Of a DNA stretch of 64,000 bases, positions 1-9,800 are shown piece by piece. The stretch's first letter is position 1, and every line of letters begins with the position of its first letter. The notes beneath the pieces were generated by a model, which was not told the origin of the DNA, did not search any database, and saw nothing but the letters and a program-made list of their open reading frames with translations. Position numbers and translations under genes: made by a program. The stretch comes from an uncultured Prevotellaceae bacterium (lineage in GTDB: Bacteria > Bacteroidota > Bacteroidia > Bacteroidales > Bacteroidaceae), in the NCBI GenBank assembly GCA_900313615.1, contig OMRP01000008.1:62001-126000 (forward strand). Direction: 5' to 3'.

Positions 1-957
1 GGGGTACATGTCATCGGGAAGGTATTGGGTGTCTACACGTGGGTAGGTGGTCAGTTTCCTCTCATAAAGGGCTTGGATGGTATTCAACGTGGTTTCGGCG
101 CTCATGCCAAATTTCTTGTTGCAGTCTACCTGCAGACTGGTGAGGTCGTAGAGGTGGGGGGGCGCTTCGGTGCCGTTCTTCTTCTGTATGTCGGTAACGG
201 TGAAGGGCTTGTCGGCAATGGTGGCAAAAGCACGCTCGCCTTCTTCCTTCACGGTGAAACGACCTTTGGTGGCGGTAAACACCACGTCGCGATATTTGGT
301 GGCGAGCACCCAGTAAGGTTCGGGAACGAAACGGTCTATCTCTTTCTGACGGTTCACAATCAGGGCGAGGGTGGGGGTCTGAACACGTCCAATGCTTAGC
401 ACTTGGCGGTTCTGACCAAAACGAAGGGTATACAAACGGGTGGCGTTCATACCTAACAGCCAATCCCCAATGGCACGGCACAGACCGGCCATATACAACG
501 ATTGATATTCATTTTGGTCTTTTAATTTCTGGAAACCTTCACGGATGGCTTCGTCGGTCATCGACGATATCCATAACCGACGAACAGGGCAAGTGGCTTT
601 CGCCTTTTGCATCACCCAGCGCTGGATGAGTTCGCCTTCTTGACCGGCATCACCGCAGTTTACGATACTATCGGCTTGTTGCATCAATTGCTCAATGACA
701 GCAAACTGCCGTTTTATACCGTCGTCTTCTATCAATTTGATGCCGAAACGGGGGGGGATCATAGGCAACGAAGTAAGCGTCCAACGTTTCCATGCGTCAG
801 TATAGTCGTGAGGCTCTTTCAACGTGCACAGATGGCCAAAGGTCCAGGTCACCTGATAGCCGTTGCCTTCCATATATCCGTTCTTTTGCGACGTAGCTCC
901 GATAATTCTCGCTATATCTCTCGCTACGCTCGGTTTCTCTGCTATGCAAACAATCAT
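1..957 (-). CDS. topB: DNA topoisomerase III (type IA), N-terminal 319 residues, cut by window edge
   Basis: Type IA topoisomerase that cuts and rejoins single strands to decatenate DNA. Reading the reverse strand from the ATG at 957 gives 319 uninterrupted codons running off position 1. The Toprim domain starts with IAEKPSVARDIA (residues 5-16) and has its acidic cluster in CGDAGQEGE (about 101-109), the form usual in Bacteroidota TopB. The active-site tyrosine is in LTTYPRVDTQYL, Tyr305. The C-terminal part, including any zinc fingers, lies outside the window. It is divergent from the PfkB kinase at 1136. Plus-strand open frames across this stretch are shadows. Confidence 0.95.
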   Translation of the reverse strand, partial: MIVCIAEKPSVARDIARIIGATSQKNGYMEGNGYQVTWTFGHLCTLKEPHDYTDAWKRWTLTSLPMIPPRFGIKLIEDDGIKRQFAVIEQLMQQADSIVNCGDAGQEGELIQRWVMQKAKATCPVRRLWISSMTDEAIREGFQKLKDQNEYQSLYMAGLCRAIGDWLLGMNATRLYTLRFGQNRQVLSIGRVQTPTLALIVNRQKEIDRFVPEPYWVLATKYRDVVFTATKGRFTVKEEGERAFATIADKPFTVTDIQKKNGTEAPPHLYDLTSLQVDCNKKFGMSAETTLNTIQALYERKLTTYPRVDTQYLPDDMYP

Positions 958-1078
958 GCTGCAAAGTTACGGATAAACGAGAGAAACGCCAAATTTATTT
1001 GAGCATTTCCGAATGTGATAAGCGCTTCTCTCTTTAACCTCTTTTTCCCCTTTTCATTTCATTTTTTAATCTTATAAT

Positions 1079-1108
1079 TGTTTATTTTTTTAATTTTCCT
1101 TATCTTTG
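1079..1108 (+). promoter_or_regulatory. Bacteroidota-type promoter for the PfkB kinase
   Basis: A -7 box TATCTTTG lies at 1101-1108, with TTG (-33) at 1079-1081, about 20 bp apart. The ATG at 1136 is 28 bp downstream. A TTG inside the -7 box (1106) is in frame with the gene and could be mistaken for a start. Confidence 0.7.
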
Positions 1109-1135
1109 CATTGTTGTTTTATAAACATTTCGAAA

Positions 1136-2155
1136 ATGGAAACCATGGATGTTATTTGTTTTGGCGAGTTCATGATGAGACTCGACGATGCTAGTCAGTC
1201 AATAGAAACGTCAAATCCGGAAGAGGTGAAATTTGCTGGTAGTGAAGCTAATGTGGCGGTGTCGCTTGCCACACTAGGTGATCGTGTGGGATATGTAACA
1301 CGTCTGCCCATAGGCATCGTGGGAAACGCAGCGGTACATCGGTTGGCGCAATATGGCATTGACACCTCGCGTGTGCTGCGCTCAGAAGGAAAAATAGGAT
1401 CGTATTATCTCCAACAGGGGGCTTCACGACAGAAGGCAAAGACGGTCTACGACCGCGACAACACACCATTTTCATCGTTACGACCCGGAATCATTCCTTG
1501 GCACGACATCCTTAAAGGGGCCAAAGTGTTCCATACATCGGGCATATCGGCGGCAATCTCTCAGTCTTCTGCAGATGCTACCTTCGAGGCGCTCGATGTG
1601 GCGGATGAGATGGGACTGACGGTGTCTTTCGACATCAATTACCGCAGTGCTTTGTGGAATTATGGGGCCGATCCGAAGGAGACGCTCGTTCGGATGATGC
1701 AACGTTGCGATGTGATGTTTGGCGACGTCATCGAATTTGAATATATCACAGGAAAACGCATTCCCTTCGAGGCTACCTCGGCAGATTATAAAATGGATCT
1801 CAAAGCCTATGAAGAGTGGTGTGGTGAACTGCACGCGTTATGCCCGAGGTGCAAACGTATGATAATTGGCATAAGGAGCCAACCCGAACCGCGGCATCAT
1901 GTGCTTACAGCAATCATGATAGCGGATGGAAAAATGATACCGTCAGTCATCCACGACATTACAGATATTGTCGACCCCGTAGGAGTGGGTGATGCCTTTG
2001 CGGCAGGGAGCATTCATGCGGCATTGAATTTCCCCGATGACCCACAACGCTGGGTAGACTATGCGCTCGCTGCGGCAACATTGAAGAACCAGGTTCCTGG
2101 TGACTTCAACCTTGCCTCAGATGAACAAATCAGTAAATTGGCGTTCTTAAAATGA
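1136..2155 (+). CDS. PfkB-family carbohydrate kinase (2-keto-3-deoxygluconate kinase-like)
   Basis: Phosphorylates a sugar or sugar acid with ATP in the cytoplasm; the best guess is 2-keto-3-deoxygluconate, because the N-terminus ICFGEFMMRLDD resembles KdgK proteins. The signature GSEANVAVSLA is near residue 38, and the ATP-site/catalytic block DPVGVGDAFAAGS is near 284-296. The usual GAGD is GVGD here, but the catalytic Asp is kept. The product is 339 residues, normal for the family. The start is ATG 1136, with ATG 1145 as an alternative; anything further upstream lies in the promoter. No aldolase gene is adjacent, so the substrate is inferred. Confidence 0.85.
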   Translation: METMDVICFGEFMMRLDDASQSIETSNPEEVKFAGSEANVAVSLATLGDRVGYVTRLPIGIVGNAAVHRLAQYGIDTSRVLRSEGKIGSYYLQQGASRQKAKTVYDRDNTPFSSLRPGIIPWHDILKGAKVFHTSGISAAISQSSADATFEALDVADEMGLTVSFDINYRSALWNYGADPKETLVRMMQRCDVMFGDVIEFEYITGKRIPFEATSADYKMDLKAYEEWCGELHALCPRCKRMIIGIRSQPEPRHHVLTAIMIADGKMIPSVIHDITDIVDPVGVGDAFAAGSIHAALNFPDDPQRWVDYALAAATLKNQVPGDFNLASDEQISKLAFLK

Positions 2156-2166
2156 GGATGCCATCA

Positions 2167-2652
2167 TCAATTATTTAAATCATTTTCCACATCGTCAATC
2201 TTCAAACCGTCGGGGGTGTCTATGACGCGGACGCGTAACACTTCCGATCGGTTTTGGTGTTTGTTGGTCACACGGTACCAACCATTGCCCATGGGAACGA
2301 TGCTGCGACTCACGAAACGGCCAGCATCTTCGCCAATGTCGGTGTTCAACATCCAGAACTCCCACATTGCCAAGCCTTCACCGTCATATTCATACAATGA
2401 ACGCAGTTTGATGATGCACTTGCCTGTAAGTATCTTGTCGAGATCGGCAGGAGCCTCGCTGGTTTCTGTCCATTTGGTATAGTATTTTTTGTAGAAGGTA
2501 TCAATAACCTTGATACATTTCTTGTCTTTCTTGGTGAAACGGTTGGTCTTGTCTGGCATTACCGTACCTTCCACCGTTGTGGCTTTCACCATCTGTGGCA
2601 TCCCCACACTTAGCATCAATGCGCTCAATGCTATCAATAACGTTCTTTTCAT
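2167..2652 (-). CDS. Secreted protein of unknown function (possibly DUF3828-like)
   Basis: 161 residues with a clear signal peptide (MKRTLLIALSALMLSVGMPQ, cleavage around residue 24). The mature part has a helical FYKKYYTKWTE segment, an acidic NTDIGEDAGRF block and a C-terminal strand pattern ending in GLKIDDVENDL. This resembles small periplasmic DUF3828-type proteins, but the assignment is tentative. It converges with the kinase, whose stop is 11 bp away. A -7 box TATATTTG is on the reverse strand at 2761-2754, giving a leader of about 100 nt. Confidence 0.7.
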   Translation of the reverse strand: MKRTLLIALSALMLSVGMPQMVKATTVEGTVMPDKTNRFTKKDKKCIKVIDTFYKKYYTKWTETSEAPADLDKILTGKCIIKLRSLYEYDGEGLAMWEFWMLNTDIGEDAGRFVSRSIVPMGNGWYRVTNKHQNRSEVLRVRVIDTPDGLKIDDVENDLNN

Positions 2653-2753
2653 ATCAGTAAATTTTATAACGTAATCTTCTTAATTTCACCTTCTTTCCTC
2701 CGTCTTCTCCCTTGAGAGGGCGGTTATAAAAGAGGGCGTCCTTTACCTCATTG

Positions 2754-2761
2754 CAAATATA
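2754..2761 (-). promoter_or_regulatory. -7 box for the secreted protein at 2652
   Basis: The reverse strand reads TATATTTG, matching TAnnTTTG. It lies in the divergent space shared with the phosphatase gene at 2848. A short G-rich stem CTCCCTTGAGAGGG lies in the leader near 2707-2720. Confidence 0.55.
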
Positions 2762-2834
2762 CGTTTTTTTCTCACACAAACACTCTTTTTTATGTTTTAT
2801 TTTCTTAATCTTACCATCTTCCATTTTTTTTCCT

Positions 2835-2842
2835 TAATTTTG
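2835..2842 (+). promoter_or_regulatory. -7 box directly before the phosphatase start codon
   Basis: TAATTTTG ends 5 nt before ATG 2848. If this box is used, transcription would start at or almost at the start codon, so the mRNA would be leaderless or nearly so. Confidence 0.5.
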
Positions 2843-2847
2843 CACTC

Positions 2848-3339
2848 ATGAAAGATACAAACTCTCTTTCCATACTCTTTATATGTCTCGGTAACATTTG
2901 CCGCTCTCCTGCGGCCGAGGCGGTGATGAAAAAGATTGCGAATGACAATCACATTGGACAAAGCCTACACATCGAATCAGCGGCCATAGGTCCATGGCAT
3001 GTGGGTGACTTGCCCGATAAGAGAATGCGTCGTCATGCTGCGGCAAGGGGCTTAACGCTCGATAGTCGTGCACAGCAGTTCAACGCATCGTTCTACAATC
3101 GTTTTGATGTCATCGTGGTCATGGATGAGGAAAACTATAGGGCGGTAAGCCAACAGGCACGCTCTGACGATGATCGCCGTAAGATTTGGCGGATGTCTGA
3201 CTATTTCATTCAGTACAAGGGGCGCTCTTCTGTACCCGACCCATATTATGGCGGTGATAGCGATTTCGAATTGGCCCTTGACCTCATCGAAGATGGCTGT
3301 CAAGGATTGATACGTACCATTCGTAGCAAAATTTTATAG
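2848..3339 (+). CDS. Low-molecular-weight protein-tyrosine phosphatase
   Basis: Cytoplasmic phosphatase acting on phosphotyrosine. The P-loop CLGNICRSP (C-x5-R-S) is at residues 13-21 and the general-acid loop is VPDPYYGG near residue 130. The product has 163 residues, the normal length for the family. The start is fixed by how close the P-loop is to the N-terminus. It is followed after 41 bp by the binding lipoprotein of an ABC importer; the link may be only positional. No kinase partner is visible in the window. Confidence 0.93.
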   Translation: MKDTNSLSILFICLGNICRSPAAEAVMKKIANDNHIGQSLHIESAAIGPWHVGDLPDKRMRRHAAARGLTLDSRAQQFNASFYNRFDVIVVMDEENYRAVSQQARSDDDRRKIWRMSDYFIQYKGRSSVPDPYYGGDSDFELALDLIEDGCQGLIRTIRSKIL

Positions 3340-3342
3340 AAA

Positions 3343-3412
3343 ACTCCATTTGTGTAATTTGTAGTTAAAGAACTCAATTCGTGAAAGTTGTAGTTAAAAA
3401 ACTCAATTTGAG
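3343..3412 (+). repeat. 29-bp tandem repeat (2.4 copies) overlapping a gene start
   Basis: Two 29-nt units (3343-3371 and 3372-3400) share the core TTGTAGTTAAA and the lead-in ACTC(C/A)ATT; a third partial unit ACTCAATTTGAG runs to 3412. The GTG start of the next gene (3381) lies inside unit two, so the repeat encodes the n-region of its signal peptide. Confidence 0.8.
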
Positions 3413-4529
3413 TATATTTGCGTTATTCGTGTTCGTGGCAGCCTCCTTCGTGGCCTGTCGCAATAGCCATTCAGAGTCTTCTGATATCCAAGGTGACACG
3501 CTGACCATGAAATATGCCACGCTCCTCCATGTTGTAAAACATGCCGACTATACCGCGGTCAGTATTGACAACCCATGGAAAGAAGGTCAGACTCTTCATC
3601 GTTATGTGCTCGTCGACCGAAACAAGACCATGCCCGACAACCTGCCGCAAGGCGATGTTATAAGGGTGCCGGTACAAAAGGCGGTGGTATTCACCACAGC
3701 GCATTGTCAACTGTTGCAATTCCTTGGTGCAGACAGTTGTATCGCTGGAGTGTGCGACAGCCGGTATATGGTCTTGCCGACGTTGCTCAAACGCATAGCT
3801 GACGGACAGGTGGTCGACTGCGGCGATGGAATGAACCCTATGGTGGAGAAAATCATCGACTTACAACCTGATGTGATGCTTTTATCGCCGTTTGAGAACA
3901 CGGGAGGGTATGGCAAAGTGGAGGAGATAGAGATACCTTACCTTGAATGTGCCGATTATATGGAACCGACAGCGCTCGGAAGGGCGGAATGGATGACGTT
4001 CTATGGGATGCTCTTTGGAAAACAGAAAGAGGCGGAACAACTTTTCTTAGACGTCGATTCGGCATATCACCATCTTACTCAACTGGCGGCGGCAGAGCCT
4101 AAAGGACGTTCCATCATCACCGAACGAAAAACGGGTTCGGTATGGTATGTGGCAGGAGGGAAAAGCGTCATCGGGCAGGTGATAAAGGATGCCAATGCAG
4201 GGTACGCCTTCGCTGATAACGATAAGGCGGGGAGTTTGTCACTGCCTTTTGAGGCGGTGCTCGACAAGGCGGGCGACACAGATTTGTGGCTCTTCAAATA
4301 TAATGGTGACAAACCGTTTACCTATGCTGATTTGATGGCGGAATACCAGGGGTATAGCCAACTCAAAGCCGTGAGAGAACGCCAAGTATATGGATGCAAT
4401 GCCTCAAAAGTGCCGTTTTTCGAGGAAACCCCATTCCGCCCCGATTGGCTGCTGCGCGACTTCATCATCCTTGCACATCCCCAACTCCAACTGGGTTCCT
4501 TAAAATACTATGCGCCCATCGTATATTAA
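3381..4529 (+). CDS. ABC importer substrate-binding lipoprotein (siderophore/cobalamin class, BtuF/FecB fold)
   Basis: Periplasmic binding protein for a metal chelate such as heme, ferric siderophore or cobalamin; the ligand is not identifiable. The start is GTG 3381, giving MKVVVKKLN, a hydrophobic stretch and the lipobox SFVAC with Cys26. Two lobes follow: one opens with AVVFTTAHCQLLQFLGA, contains IIDLQPDVMLLSPF and is joined to the C-terminal lobe by a helical segment. The product is 382 residues. The FecCD permease follows after 52 bp, with the short repeat 4550-4574 between them. No ATPase gene is present, so the third subunit must be encoded elsewhere. Confidence 0.85.
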   Translation: MKVVVKKLNLSIFALFVFVAASFVACRNSHSESSDIQGDTLTMKYATLLHVVKHADYTAVSIDNPWKEGQTLHRYVLVDRNKTMPDNLPQGDVIRVPVQKAVVFTTAHCQLLQFLGADSCIAGVCDSRYMVLPTLLKRIADGQVVDCGDGMNPMVEKIIDLQPDVMLLSPFENTGGYGKVEEIEIPYLECADYMEPTALGRAEWMTFYGMLFGKQKEAEQLFLDVDSAYHHLTQLAAAEPKGRSIITERKTGSVWYVAGGKSVIGQVIKDANAGYAFADNDKAGSLSLPFEAVLDKAGDTDLWLFKYNGDKPFTYADLMAEYQGYSQLKAVRERQVYGCNASKVPFFEETPFRPDWLLRDFIILAHPQLQLGSLKYYAPIVY

Positions 4530-4549
4530 CCCTCATCCTTTGTCATTAG

Positions 4550-4574
4550 TAACTCATCACTCATAACTCGTAAC
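4550..4574 (+). repeat. Short repeat of the TAACTCATCACTC type
   Basis: The sequence is built from TAACTCATCACTC and ATAACTCGTAAC pieces, 8 bp before the GTG start of the permease. The same pieces form a longer array at 37271-37341, also directly before a start codon. Confidence 0.6.
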
Positions 4575-4581
4575 CAAACAA

Positions 4582-5589
4582 GTGCAGCACCGATTGTTTT
4601 TTCTGCTTATGTCTCTCCTCATGGTGGTCTTGGCTGCTACCAATTTGATGGTGGGCTCCGTACACATCCCCGCGTCCGATGTCTTTGCCATACTCTTTGG
4701 CGATGATTCGGCTAAGCCAAGTTGGCAGTATATCGTCATACAGGCACGACTGCCCCAGATGATAGCGGCCATTCTCTGTGGAGCGGCATTGGCGGTGAGT
4801 GGACTGATGCTGCAGACGGCATTCAAGAACCCATTGGCTGGGCCGTCCATCTTTGGTATCAGCAATGGTGCGGGACTCGGTGTGGCGTTGGTCATGCTTC
4901 TCATGGGAGGACAACTACAAACAGGGGTGTTCTCGGCTACGGGATTCATGGCGATATTGTTGGTTGCTTTCTTCGGGGCAATGATTGTCACGGCCATTAT
5001 CTTTTTCTTCTCTACCATCGTGCGTAACCATGTCATGCTGCTTATCATAGGTATCATGATTGGATACCTCGCTTCTTCGGCCATATCTTTGCTCAATTTC
5101 TTCGCAACGGAAGAGGGGGTGAAGTCGTTTATGGTGTGGGGCATGGGTAATTTCGGCGGGGTTTCAATGCGCCAACTGCCTGTGTTTGCCGTGGTGACAA
5201 TATTGGGACTAATGCTCGCCCTCATGCTATCCAAGCCGCTCAATGCCTTGCTCCTCGGAGAACGGTATGCTGAAAATCTTGGAATCAATACCCGGAGAAC
5301 ACGCAATATCTTGTTGCTGGCCACAGGACTGTTGACAGCCATTACTACGGCTTTCTGTGGACCAATAGCCTTCATCGGATTAGCGGTACCTCACATCGCA
5401 CGCCTTCTCTTACGTACCGATAATCATCGGCTGCTAATGCCGGCAACCATGATAACGGGGGCAGTGGTGGCGCTTCTTTGCAATGCACTGTGTTACCTCC
5501 CCGGAGAACATGGCATCATACCGCTTAACGCCATAACACCTCTCGTTGGAGCACCGGTCATCATCTACGTCATTCTCCGCCGTCGATAG
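4582..5589 (+). CDS. FecCD/BtuC-family ABC importer permease
   Basis: Inner-membrane permease of a metal-chelate or cobalamin importer, pairing with the upstream binding lipoprotein. The 335 residues form about ten hydrophobic helices. Family landmarks are QARLPQMIAAILCGAALAVS near residue 53, NPLAGPSIFGISNGAG near 83, and the C-terminal GPIAFIGLAVPHIARLL near 255. Translation starts at GTG 4582; no upstream ATG fits. A FecE/BtuD ATPase gene would normally follow, but the next gene is a convergent porin behind a shared terminator. Confidence 0.93.
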   Translation: MQHRLFFLLMSLLMVVLAATNLMVGSVHIPASDVFAILFGDDSAKPSWQYIVIQARLPQMIAAILCGAALAVSGLMLQTAFKNPLAGPSIFGISNGAGLGVALVMLLMGGQLQTGVFSATGFMAILLVAFFGAMIVTAIIFFFSTIVRNHVMLLIIGIMIGYLASSAISLLNFFATEEGVKSFMVWGMGNFGGVSMRQLPVFAVVTILGLMLALMLSKPLNALLLGERYAENLGINTRRTRNILLLATGLLTAITTAFCGPIAFIGLAVPHIARLLLRTDNHRLLMPATMITGAVVALLCNALCYLPGEHGIIPLNAITPLVGAPVIIYVILRRR

Positions 5590-5621
5590 CCAAGGCGACG
5601 TCATTCGATTGTATATAGACG

Positions 5622-5652
5622 AAAAACGCTCCCCGTAGGGAGCGCTTTGTTG
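5622..5652. terminator. Bidirectional terminator
   Basis: CGCTCCC (5627-5633) pairs with GGGAGCG (5638-5644) around a CGTA loop. It has an A-run on the left and a T-rich run on the right, so it can end both the permease operon and the convergent porin gene. Confidence 0.8.
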
Positions 5653-5669
5653 TTTAGTTCTGAAGTATC

Positions 5670-6806
5670 TTAGAACCTGAAATCGAGTTCGAGGTCTAAG
5701 AAGTTGTAGTTGTGCTTTGCCAACGCGCGGTTGTTCACTAGTCCATATTCGAAATTCAGCTGTAAGTTCTTGCAGAAGAAGTAGTTCACACCTACCTCAT
5801 ACATCGTCTTCGACGTGGCCCAGTCCTTAGCCTGACGGTAGGTCTGGTAACGGGCCTTGGCGTGCAGTTTTGACTTAATGACGGGCACGATGCCGAAAAC
5901 ATACCAACCGTCGGCCTTGTCGCCATTGCTGTAGTCAATCACTGTTGAACCTTTGCCTGCCTGGCCGGGAGCAACACCCCAACCCTGGCTATGGATATAT
6001 TCAGTGCGGAAAGTGTATTCGTCTTTGTCCCATTCGGCTGATAGACAGTACCGATTCAGGGGTACACTACCGATGGAAACCTCCGTGGTGATGGATGGGT
6101 CGTTCAAATCGGTTACCAATGCAGACATGCCACCATGGCTACCTGTCCAACCGAAAGCACCGATGCGCAAACCTTTAATCGGCATCACCCATACACCGCC
6201 AATGACATCTTTTCTGTGGTCTTTATCTTTGCGGTTGATGCCCTCACCATTATACACACCCACTTGGTAGTGTACCAGAGGACGACCGTCGCTGTTGGGC
6301 AACACATCACCCTGTACTTGAATACCGATGTCACGGCCGCCACTCGATTTCTCTCCGGTACGGTCGCCGAAACCTGATAGGTTATTAACCACCATGGCGT
6401 ATGAATACCAACCTTGAGTGATGGGGTGGGTAGGGTTCTCAAACGTAAAGGCTCGTTTGAACTGACCGGCTCTCACACGAAACTCTTTGTATTTCACCCA
6501 TTCGGCATAAAGGTCGACCAACTGTACTGTCGGCTCTCCAGGTCCTTTGGCATTGGTGCCTTGCAGCTGTGCACGCCAGTCCACGTCGCCAATCTTACCG
6601 TCGGCTATCAAACGGAATAGGCGGAGGTTGAACTCGTTGTGGTCGCTGCCCTCAGGGTCTTCAAATTGATACTGCAACATGCCGTAGCCGCTCAACTTGA
6701 TGTTTTTTATCCATTGGGGCAGTTCAATGCCTCCCTTGCTGTCCTGGGCACTCACAGACAGCACTGAACCTGTCACTAACAGGGCAAGAATCATCAATTT
6801 CTTCAT
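5670..6806 (-). CDS. Outer-membrane porin of the phosphate-selective O/P type
   Basis: 378 residues with a signal peptide (MKKLMILALLVTGSVLSVSA) and alternating polar/aromatic strands typical of a 16-stranded barrel, ending in the aromatic strand LDLELDFRF. The opening LSGYGMLQYQFED and the RAGQFKRAFTFENPT block match the OprO/OprP-like porins common in Bacteroidales. Phosphate selectivity cannot be read from the sequence. It lies 78 bp downstream of the lactate-dehydrogenase-like gene on the same strand, so it may be co-transcribed and take part in uptake of organic acids. Confidence 0.85.
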   Translation of the reverse strand: MKKLMILALLVTGSVLSVSAQDSKGGIELPQWIKNIKLSGYGMLQYQFEDPEGSDHNEFNLRLFRLIADGKIGDVDWRAQLQGTNAKGPGEPTVQLVDLYAEWVKYKEFRVRAGQFKRAFTFENPTHPITQGWYSYAMVVNNLSGFGDRTGEKSSGGRDIGIQVQGDVLPNSDGRPLVHYQVGVYNGEGINRKDKDHRKDVIGGVWVMPIKGLRIGAFGWTGSHGGMSALVTDLNDPSITTEVSIGSVPLNRYCLSAEWDKDEYTFRTEYIHSQGWGVAPGQAGKGSTVIDYSNGDKADGWYVFGIVPVIKSKLHAKARYQTYRQAKDWATSKTMYEVGVNYFFCKNLQLNFEYGLVNNRALAKHNYNFLDLELDFRF

Positions 6807-6854
6807 AATAGATTGTTTATTGATTAATAATTTTTATCTTTTTCATTCTATATA

Positions 6855-6884
6855 CTCTCTCCCTAGGGAGGGCAGGGGCGGGTG
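6855..6884. repeat. G/C-rich dispersed palindrome
   Basis: TCTCCCTAGGGAGGG followed by CAGGGGCGGGTG. The same palindrome-plus-AGGGG(T/C)GG layout recurs at 39250, 50222, 50446 and 50489. Confidence 0.6.
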
Positions 6885-9800
6885 CTATTCCTTCTTTGTC
6901 GTGCATTCATTCACCAAGTAAACGATGCTCATATAAGGTATGCCTGTATTCGTCTCAAGACCAATCTCACAGGTACGACTGTTCGAATAGCCAACCTCGA
7001 TATGGTGGTCTTCTATCTGGGGACGTAATTTGCGAAGGGCATATTTGTTCATCTCAGGGAAGGTGAATCCACGGTCACCGGCAAAACCGCAACAACCCAC
7101 ACCTTCTGGTAAATATACATTGGTGCTGCACATCTTGGCCAACGCAATCATGTCTTTGTCAACGCCCATCTCGCGAGTAGAGCAGGTCAGGTGAAGGGCG
7201 ATGGGACGGTCGATGGGATGGAATTCAAGACGGTCTTTGAGATAGGTCATGATAAACTCGGCGGGCTCATAGAGTTTCATCTTCTTCATCACCTTGCGCA
7301 TTCGGTGTAGACAAGGACTTTGGGCACACAACACAGGATAACGACCTTCTTCAGAGGCTTTCCATAGGGCGGCTTCCAATTCGGCGCTCTTGCGGTCGGC
7401 AATGTCAAGCATTCCTTTACTCTCCCAAATCTGACCACAACACATGCGCTCCATACCCTCAGGGAAGATGGTCTCATAGCCAGCCTTGTGCATCAATTCT
7501 AATACTTCGTCGACCAAAGGCTGTTTGGCTGGCGACTTCCTCGACAGACCCATCGTCTGGTTGATGCAACTGGGGAAATATACCACCTTTAGGCCGGTGG
7601 CGGGTTCTTGATTATTATCGACATGGGGGATACTCTCCTCGATAATCATCTTGGTCAGGTCGGACTGCTTGGGCTGGCGCCTCTTCTTCGGCATGGCAGT
7701 GGTCCATAGGGGAAGGCCCATCTTGTTCATGCCGCGGCAGATGCTGCTCATCAGTTTCGGACCCAAGGTGACATGGCCCAGATGGGCAACATCGAGCACC
7801 ACGCGAAGACCTTTCTTGATGCCGGCCATGTGATTGGCGGCAAACTCGCCGGCTTTGTAACCCATCTTGCTGTTTAGCATGTCAATCTGACGGATGAGAT
7901 GAGTCAACTCACCGGTATTGATCTTCATCGGGCAGGAGGTGGAACATAGACCGTCAGTCGCACAGGTCTGGTCACCGTAGTATTTGTACTGCTTGCGAAG
8001 AATGGCGGCACGTGCTGGGTCTGAACCTGTGGCCTCCAACTCGCGAATCTCACGCTGAACGGCAATGCGCATCCTGCTCGATAAGGTAAGGCCGCACGAC
8101 ATACAGTTCACCTCGCAGAAACCACATTCTATACATTTGTTGGCGCGTTTCACTTGTTCTATAGTCTCTTTGGCGGTCGACAAGTTGGGATCCATCAGGT
8201 AATGACCGCCATCAGGGATGCTGTCGAAATCGTAGTCCAACACGGGCAGTGGTTTCAGACACTTGATGAAACAGTCTGGGTCATCGTTGAAGACGACTCC
8301 TTGGTTCAACAATCCTTCGGGGTCGAAAATAGCTTTCAGCTCTTTCATGACGGCATAGGCCTTCTCGCCCCATTCGTATTTGACAAAGGGAGCCATATTG
8401 CGGCCTGTGCCATGCTCGGCCTTCAACGAACCGTCGTAACCTTCCACAACCAACTTTGCCACGGCGCGCATCATGTCGGCATAACGCTTCACTTCACTCT
8501 CACTCTTGAAACTCTGGTTCAGAATGAAATGGTAGTTGCCCTCAAAAGCATGACCGTAGATGCAGGCATCGTTGTAACCATGGTCGGCGATAAGTTGTTG
8601 AAGTTTCACAGTGGCTTCGGGAAGTGACTCGATGGGGAAGGCGACGTCTTCTATCAGACAGGAGGTGCCCACAGGACGGGTGCCACCCACGGAGGGGAAA
8701 ATACCCGAACGGATAGCCCAGTACTTGCCATAGACAGCGGGGTCTTCGGTAAACTCGGCGGGGATGTAAAGATGGAAATTACCGAGGCATTCTTTAATTT
8801 TTTCAATCTTCTCGAGCAACTGCTCGTGGGTGATGCCTTTGGTTTCTGTGAGAATGGCGGTGAGGTTGTGGTAATCACCAGGTGACACTCCTTCAATCTT
8901 GCCGGCATCCACATCTTTCTTATATTGTAAGAAAACGGGGTCGTCAACAGAATTTAACGACATGTAGTCCAACATCTCTGCACTCTTCACCATCAGGTCC
9001 TCGGCGCTCATCTTCAAATCTTCGGCACCGGCTTTCAATTTCTTCATGGCTACCACGGCCTCGCAACTCTCTTTCATCGTCAGGAAATAAACCATGGCCG
9101 AGGCTTTGTACTTGTAGTCGCGTAGCGTGCACATGGTCACCTCGGAGAGGAAGGCAAGGGTGCCTTCGGAACCGACAATGCTGTGGGCAATGATGTCGAA
9201 CGGGTCGTCGTATGCTATCAACGGACGTAGGTTCAGACCGGTGACATTCTTAATGAGGTATTTGTTGTGGATGCGGTTTGCCAACTCTTTGTCGGCTCGA
9301 ACCTTGTCGCGTAATTCTTCTATCTTCTTCAAGAAATCGGGGTGGCTCTTGCGGAAAGCATCTCTGCTGGCTTCGTCACCAGTGTCGAGGATGGTGCCGT
9401 CGGTAAGAATCAGACGGGCGGAAATCAACATACGGTCGCTGTTGGCATGAACTCCACAGTTCATGCCGGAGGCGTTGTTGCAGACAATACCGCCAACCAT
9501 GGCGGAGCCAATGGAGGCGGGGTCGGGTGGAAACACGCGGCCGTAGGGCTTTAGAATGTCATTTACGCGGGAACCCACGATGCCAGGCTGAAGACGAATG
9601 GTGATGTCACCCGAAGAGTGGTCTTCTTTTAATTCGTATTTCTCCCAATGCTTGCCAGCGACTATGAGCACACTGTCGGTGCAACTCTGGCCGGAGAGAG
9701 AGGTGCCGGCGGCTCGAAAAGTGTAGGGAAGATGATGCTCCTTGCACAATTTGACAATCTGGGAAATCTCTTCTTCGTTATCGCTGCGAATGACCACTTG

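Noticed and set aside
607..1002. 131-codon plus-strand open frame
   Set aside because: It lies antisense within the first part of topB, whose protein sequence is conserved on the reverse strand.
1106..1135. TTG start extending the PfkB kinase by ten residues
   Set aside because: The TTG is inside the -7 box TATCTTTG; ATG 1136 gives the conserved N-terminus.
3343..3400. Possible CRISPR repeats (29 nt)
   Set aside because: The two units are directly adjacent with no spacer and overlap a gene start.
4557..5375. 272-codon reverse frame
   Set aside because: Antisense to the FecCD permease; its Met/Ser/Pro-rich product looks like a shadow.
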